In this document: piece by piece, positions 5,892 to 10,052 of the stretch
How the letters are laid out: each line of letters opens with the position of its first letter
How positions within the stretch are numbered: position 1 is the first letter of the stretch
Assembly (NCBI GenBank): GCA_900753285.1
Contig: CAADYN010000073.1
Coordinates: forward strand, 1-10,052
Length of the DNA: 10,052 bases
Direction: 5' to 3'
Source: Clostridia bacterium
Lineage (GTDB): Bacteria; Bacillota; Clostridia; Oscillospirales; CAG-272
The notes under the pieces: generated by a model
What the model was told of the DNA's origin: nothing
Seen by the model: the letters and a program-made list of their open reading frames with translations, nothing else
Database searches by the model: none
Translations under genes and position numbers: made by a program

Positions 5892-8800
5892 ATGGTATAT
5901 AGAATTTATGTTGAAAAAAGACCCGGACTTACGGTTGAAGCCGACGCTTTAAAGAATGATATTTCTTCTTTTCTCGGAATAAAGAGCGTGACCGGAGTTC
6001 GTTTTCTGAATCGCTACGACGCGGAGAACATTACGCCCGAGCTGTTTGAATACGCCAAGACTACGGTTTTCTCCGAGCCTCAGGTCGACCTAACTTATGA
6101 CAGCCTGAAGGTAGGCGAAGGCGACACTGTTTTCGCGGTTGAATACCTCCCCGGTCAGTACGATCAGAGAGCGGATTCGGCTTCGCAGTGCATACAGATA
6201 ATCTCTCAGGGAAACCGTCCCCTCATCCGCACGGCTAAGATTTACGTTCTCTCTGGAAACGTCAGCGAAGACGAGCTTGAGAGAATTAAGAAATATGTCA
6301 TAAACCCGGTTGAAGCAAGAGAAGCCTCGCTTGATACAAAAGAAACTCTTGAATCCGTATACGATGTTCCCGCGGATGTGGCAGTGCTCGACGGCTTTAA
6401 CGAGCTTGACGAGGACGGACTTGCAGCGTTCATCGAAAAATACGGTCTTGCGATGGACAGAGACGACCTCCGTTTCACACGCGACTATTTCAGAAAAGAA
6501 GGACGCGCTCCGACAATGACCGAGATCAAGATGATAGACACATATTGGTCCGACCACTGCCGTCACACCACATTCCTCACAACTATAGACAGCGTTAAAT
6601 TTGACGATCCCCTCCTTGAAGCTGCATATGAAAGATACAAGAGCATCCGCCACTCTCTCGGACGCGACCGCAAGCCTGTGAACCTCATGGACATTGCGAC
6701 AGTTGCGGTGAGAGAGCTTAAAGCCGAGGGAAAGCTCCCCAAGCTCGATGAATCCGAGGAAATTAACGCCTGCACTGTCAAGATTGACGTTGATGTTGAC
6801 GGAAAGAACGAAAAATGGCTGCTCCTGTTCAAAAACGAAACGCACAACCATCCCACTGAAATCGAACCTTTCGGCGGAGCTGCAACCTGTATCGGCGGTG
6901 CTATACGTGACCCGCTTTCAGGACGCTCATATGTCTACGGTGCGATGAGAGTTACCGGTGCAGGCGACCCCACAAGACCTATTGAAGAAACTCTCGAAGG
7001 AAAGCTCCCGCAGAAAAAGCTCGTTACGACAGCCGCCGCAGGTTATTCCTCATACGGAAACCAGATCGGACTTGCTACCGGTCAGGTAAGTGAAATCTAC
7101 CACCCGGGATACATTGCAAAGCGTATGGAAATCGGCGCTGTAATTGCCGCTGCTCCCGAAAGATGCGTCAGACGCGAACGTCCTATTCCCGGAGATATCG
7201 TAATCCTGCTCGGCGGAAAGACAGGTCGTGACGGATGCGGCGGTGCTACAGGCTCTTCCAAGTCGCACAATCTCCACTCTCTCGAATCATGCGGAGCAGA
7301 GGTACAGAAAGGCAACGCACCAGAGGAAAGAAAGCTCCAGAGACTGTTCAGAAATCCCGAGGCTTCCCTTCTTATAAAGAGATGCAACGACTTCGGAGCG
7401 GGCGGGGTTTCAGTTGCGATAGGCGAGCTTGCTGACGGACTTAAGATAAATCTCGACTGCGTTCCGAAGAAATACGACGGACTTGACGGAACTGAGCTTG
7501 CTATAAGTGAATCTCAGGAAAGAATGGCTGTTGTTGTAGCGAAGGAAGACACCCAGAGATTCATTTCTCTCGCTAACCGTGAAAACCTTGAAGCGACAGT
7601 TGTGGCGGAAGTTACCGAGGCAGAACGTCTCACAATGTCATGGCGCGGAAAGACCATAGTAGACCTCTCCCGTGAATTCCTCAACTCAAACGGAGCGGAA
7701 AAGCACATAGAAATAGCTCCCGCGCACACTGAAAAATACACAAAAGCCATTCCCGCTGATTTTGCGGAAGGATATAAATCTCTTGCGAAGGATCTCAACG
7801 TATGCTCACAGAGAGGTTTGTCAGAAAGATTTGACTCAACCATCGGCGCGGGTACTGTAATGATGCCGTTCGGCGGAGTCAACCAGGAGACCCCCTCGCA
7901 GGCTATGGTAAACAAGATTTCCATAGAAAACCACGACACAAAGACTGTTTCTCTCATGGCATGGGGCTACAACCCGTTCATCGCCGAAAAGAGCCCCTAC
8001 CATTCCGCATATCTCGCAGTAGTTGAATCCGTATCAAAGCTTATCGCAACAGGCGCAAAGTTCGAGGATGTTTATCTCACATTCCAGGAATACTTTGAAA
8101 AGCCGAAGAACTCTCCCGAAAGATGGGGCAAGCCGCTCTCCGCTCTCCTTGGCGCACTTGAAGCTCAGCTTGACCTCGGAATAGGCTCCATAGGCGGCAA
8201 AGACTCCATGAGCGGCTCGTTTGAATCTCTCGATGTTCCGCCGACGCTTGTTTCATTTGCCGTAACGACTGACGACATCAAGAACATTATCTCTCCCGAA
8301 TTCAAAAAAGCCGGACACAAGGTAGCTCTTCTTAAGCCTGAATACGACGAAAACGGACTTCCGACGGCAAGCTCACTCATCGAAAACTACGCAAAGCTTC
8401 ATGAGCTCATCGCAGGCGGTCATGTATTCGCGGCTTATACACCAGTGTACGGCGGTATCGCTGAAGCTGTCATGAAGATGGCTCTCGGCAACGATATCGG
8501 ATTCAAGTATGAAGAGAACACTTCGCTTGACGACATATTCGGCTACGCTTACGGCTCGTTTGTGCTCGAATGCGACGAATCCGTTTCCGTAGGCGAAGTT
8601 ATCGGACACACTACCGACGACGGCAAGATATCGCGCGGAAATGAAGAGCTTACAATAGCTGAGCTGAAAAAGGACTATGATTCCGTTCTCGAAGGAGTTT
8701 ATCCTGTTAACGCAAAGTCTCAGGACAACGCAGAAAAGGTAGTAACAATCTCGTCGAAGGCATATCCCAGAGTATATTCGAGCGAAAAGTTTGCTCGTCC

Positions 8801-9593
8801 GAAGGTGCTCATTCCCGTATTCCCCGGCACAAACTGCGAATACGACACCGCGAAGGCATTGTCAAAGGCAGGATTTGAGACTGAAACCGTTATAATCCGC
8901 AACCTTACTCCTTCCGCTGTCGCTGAAAGCGTTGATTACTTCGCGAAGGCAGTCGAGGATGCGCAGGTCATCTTCATCCCCGGTGGATTCTCCGGCGGAG
9001 ACGAGCCTGACGGAAGCGGCAAATTCATCACGGCGTTCTTCCGCAACGGTGCAGTAAAAGAAGCCACAAACAAGCTCCTCAAGGTTCGCGCGGGACTTAT
9101 GTGCGGCATATGCAACGGATTCCAGGCCATAGTCAAGCTCGGTCTCGTACCGTTCGGCGAAATAATAGATACCGACGAAAACTGCCCGACGCTCACGTTC
9201 AACAAAATCGGTCGTCACCAGTCGCGCATTGTTCACACGAGAATAGCGTCAAACAAGTCTCCGTGGCTTGCAAAGACTTCTGTAGGGGACATTTACAATG
9301 TTGCAATATCTCACGGCGAAGGAAGATTCATCGCAAACGACAGCGTTCTCGCTTCTCTCGTTGAAAACGGACAAATCGCAACGCAGTATGTTGACCTCTC
9401 CGGCAACGCTACGATGGATATTAACTTCAATCCTAACGGTTCTTCCCTTGCCATTGAAGGAATAACTTCTCCCGACGGAAGAGTTCTCGGCAAGATGGGT
9501 CACACCGAAAGATACAATCCCGGACTTTACGTCAATGTTCCCGGCTGCTACGACATGAAACTGTTTGAGGCAGCTGCCGAATATTTCAGATAA
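5892..9593 (+). CDS. purL: Phosphoribosylformylglycinamidine synthase PurL, large single-chain form
   Basis: PurL converts FGAR to FGAM using glutamine and ATP. The 1233-residue chain holds the whole enzyme, so separate purS and purQ genes are not expected. Order: PurS-like N-terminal domain (about 1-150); linker with TYWSDHCRHTTF (217-228); first AIRS-like catalytic half with KNETHNHPTEIEPFGGAAT (314-332); second half with GSIGGKDSMSG (765-775); and a C-terminal class I glutaminase domain (about 970-1233). The glutaminase nucleophile is C1074 in CGICNGFQ, with H1204 and E1206 in MGHTER completing the triad by analogy with C1135, H1260 and E1262 of Salmonella/E. coli PurL. The length and sequence style fit the clade II form common in Clostridia rather than the approximately 1295-residue proteobacterial form. 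The gap after purD is 5 bases. It is the last gene of the operon and ends 12 bases before the terminator hairpin. Confidence 0.97.
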   Translation: MVYRIYVEKRPGLTVEADALKNDISSFLGIKSVTGVRFLNRYDAENITPELFEYAKTTVFSEPQVDLTYDSLKVGEGDTVFAVEYLPGQYDQRADSASQCIQIISQGNRPLIRTAKIYVLSGNVSEDELERIKKYVINPVEAREASLDTKETLESVYDVPADVAVLDGFNELDEDGLAAFIEKYGLAMDRDDLRFTRDYFRKEGRAPTMTEIKMIDTYWSDHCRHTTFLTTIDSVKFDDPLLEAAYERYKSIRHSLGRDRKPVNLMDIATVAVRELKAEGKLPKLDESEEINACTVKIDVDVDGKNEKWLLLFKNETHNHPTEIEPFGGAATCIGGAIRDPLSGRSYVYGAMRVTGAGDPTRPIEETLEGKLPQKKLVTTAAAGYSSYGNQIGLATGQVSEIYHPGYIAKRMEIGAVIAAAPERCVRRERPIPGDIVILLGGKTGRDGCGGATGSSKSHNLHSLESCGAEVQKGNAPEERKLQRLFRNPEASLLIKRCNDFGAGGVSVAIGELADGLKINLDCVPKKYDGLDGTELAISESQERMAVVVAKEDTQRFISLANRENLEATVVAEVTEAERLTMSWRGKTIVDLSREFLNSNGAEKHIEIAPAHTEKYTKAIPADFAEGYKSLAKDLNVCSQRGLSERFDSTIGAGTVMMPFGGVNQETPSQAMVNKISIENHDTKTVSLMAWGYNPFIAEKSPYHSAYLAVVESVSKLIATGAKFEDVYLTFQEYFEKPKNSPERWGKPLSALLGALEAQLDLGIGSIGGKDSMSGSFESLDVPPTLVSFAVTTDDIKNIISPEFKKAGHKVALLKPEYDENGLPTASSLIENYAKLHELIAGGHVFAAYTPVYGGIAEAVMKMALGNDIGFKYEENTSLDDIFGYAYGSFVLECDESVSVGEVIGHTTDDGKISRGNEELTIAELKKDYDSVLEGVYPVNAKSQDNAEKVVTISSKAYPRVYSSEKFARPKVLIPVFPGTNCEYDTAKALSKAGFETETVIIRNLTPSAVAESVDYFAKAVEDAQVIFIPGGFSGGDEPDGSGKFITAFFRNGAVKEATNKLLKVRAGLMCGICNGFQAIVKLGLVPFGEIIDTDENCPTLTFNKIGRHQSRIVHTRIASNKSPWLAKTSVGDIYNVAISHGEGRFIANDSVLASLVENGQIATQYVDLSGNATMDINFNPNGSSLAIEGITSPDGRVLGKMGHTERYNPGLYVNVPGCYDMKLFEAAAEYFR

Positions 9594-9605
9594 ACCGGCA
9601 AAATT

Positions 9606-9666
9606 AAAATAGGCATTTGTCTAAAAAGATTTTATAATCTTAGGCAAATGCCTATTTTGTTTTTAT
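9606..9666 (+). terminator. Rho-independent terminator of the purine operon, possibly bidirectional
   Basis: Bases 9606-9622 pair with 9642-9658 (17 pairs, one of them the wobble T9620-G9644). After a three-A bulge at 9623-9625, AAGATT at 9626-9631 pairs with AATCTT at 9636-9641 around a TTAT loop. The right arm runs into TTTTGTTTTTAT. It lies 12 bases after the purL stop. The - strand reading also gives a hairpin followed by ATTTTAATTT, just after the stop of the convergent transporter gene, so it may end both transcripts. The wobble becomes an A-C mismatch in - strand RNA, so the + strand hairpin is the stronger one. Confidence 0.88.
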
Positions 9667-10052
9667 ATGTTGTTTTGAGCCTTTACTTCTTCTTCGCGCC
9701 TTTTGAATATTCTCGGGAAAGATGTAAATATGACGAATGACGTTATCACACCTGCCACAAGATCCGCTATTCCCTCCGAGAGATACACACCCTTGAAGCC
9801 GAGGAAATGCGTTAAGACAAAGCAAAGCGGAATGAGAATCACGACTTTTCGGTTCACCGCAAGGAGAAGTGCGGATTTTGCCTGACCTAACGCGACGTTG
9901 ATGTTTTGCAGCGTCATCTGAACGAAGAACATGATAGAGCCCATTAAAAACAGCGGCGAGTATTCCTTAACGATTTCGGCAACGCTGTCGCTGGCTGAGA
10001 ATATCTGCGCGTAGATCTCGGGGAACAAAATCGACGGCAGCCATATCATGAC
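9663..10052 (-). CDS. MATE-family efflux transporter, C-terminal fragment (N-terminus outside window)
   Basis: The last 129 or so codons of a membrane protein read leftward and stay open through the right edge, so the apparent ATG at 10047-10049 need not be the start. Counting from that methionine, hydrophobic segments lie at about 32-53 (SPLFLMGSIMFFVQMTLQNI region), 66-85 (RKVVILIPLCFVLTHFLGF) and 87-111 (GVYLSEGIADLVAGVITSF). They are followed by a charged tail, KRREEEVKAQ, probably cytoplasmic. The FPEIYAQIFS segment, the NxALGQAKSA loop and the GVYLSEGIADL helix are typical of the last helices of MATE (MatE) transporters, which export cationic drugs or metabolites in exchange for Na+ or H+. 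Family proteins have about 450 residues and 12 helices, so roughly 320 residues are missing. Substrate cannot be inferred. It converges on purL and is not part of the purine operon. Confidence 0.82.
   Translation of the reverse strand, partial: VMIWLPSILFPEIYAQIFSASDSVAEIVKEYSPLFLMGSIMFFVQMTLQNINVALGQAKSALLLAVNRKVVILIPLCFVLTHFLGFKGVYLSEGIADLVAGVITSFVIFTSFPRIFKRREEEVKAQNNI

Noticed and set aside
6090..6851. A 253-codon open frame on the - strand inside purL.
   Set aside because: It is fully antisense to conserved PurL sequence, has no recognisable domain, and comes from the codon bias of the + strand gene.
1..10052. A mobile element, CRISPR array, toxin-antitoxin or defence system, or genomic island.
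   Set aside because: Continuous conserved housekeeping genes fill the window. No transposase, integrase, tandem repeat array, tRNA or attachment-site-like repeat was seen, and codon style is uniform across the operon.

Overview
The window is a de novo purine biosynthesis operon on the + strand, followed by a convergent transporter gene. It looks like chromosomal housekeeping DNA from an anaerobic Firmicute, most likely class Clostridia and perhaps a Ruminococcus/Oscillospiraceae-type gut or rumen bacterium. This rests on clear AGGAG-type ribosome binding sites, the Bacillus-type PurF with all iron-sulfur cysteines, the long single-chain clostridial-type PurL, and IMP synthesis divided between an archaeal-type cyclohydrolase and a stand-alone formyltransferase. 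The lineage is inferred from recognised protein families, not from a search.

Layout: purF (5' end outside the window), purM, purN, purO-type IMP cyclohydrolase, AICAR formyltransferase (purH C-terminal-domain homologue), purD and purL lie head to tail from base 1 to 9593. Gaps are -4 to 47 bases and most starts have a Shine-Dalgarno sequence, so this is almost certainly one transcript. A strong hairpin with a T-rich tail at 9606-9666 ends it. On the - strand, 9663-10052 encodes the C-terminal end of a MATE-family efflux protein that converges on the operon and shares the hairpin region. No stretch over 300 bases lacks a gene.

Together the genes encode PRPP amidotransferase (PurF), GAR synthetase (PurD), GAR formyltransferase (PurN), FGAM synthetase (PurL), AIR synthetase (PurM), AICAR formyltransferase and IMP cyclohydrolase. 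The carboxylation, SAICAR synthetase and adenylosuccinate lyase steps (purE/purK, purC, purB) are absent; they probably lie upstream or elsewhere. PurN and the AICAR formyltransferase are the two formyl transfer steps and both are expected to use 10-formyltetrahydrofolate.

The most noteworthy feature is the final two steps. In most bacteria they are fused in one bifunctional PurH. Here the cyclohydrolase domain of PurH is missing and an unrelated PurO-type cyclohydrolase sits directly upstream of the formyltransferase. I found no mobile element, CRISPR array, RNA gene, phage or defence system, and nothing that supports a previously undescribed system.
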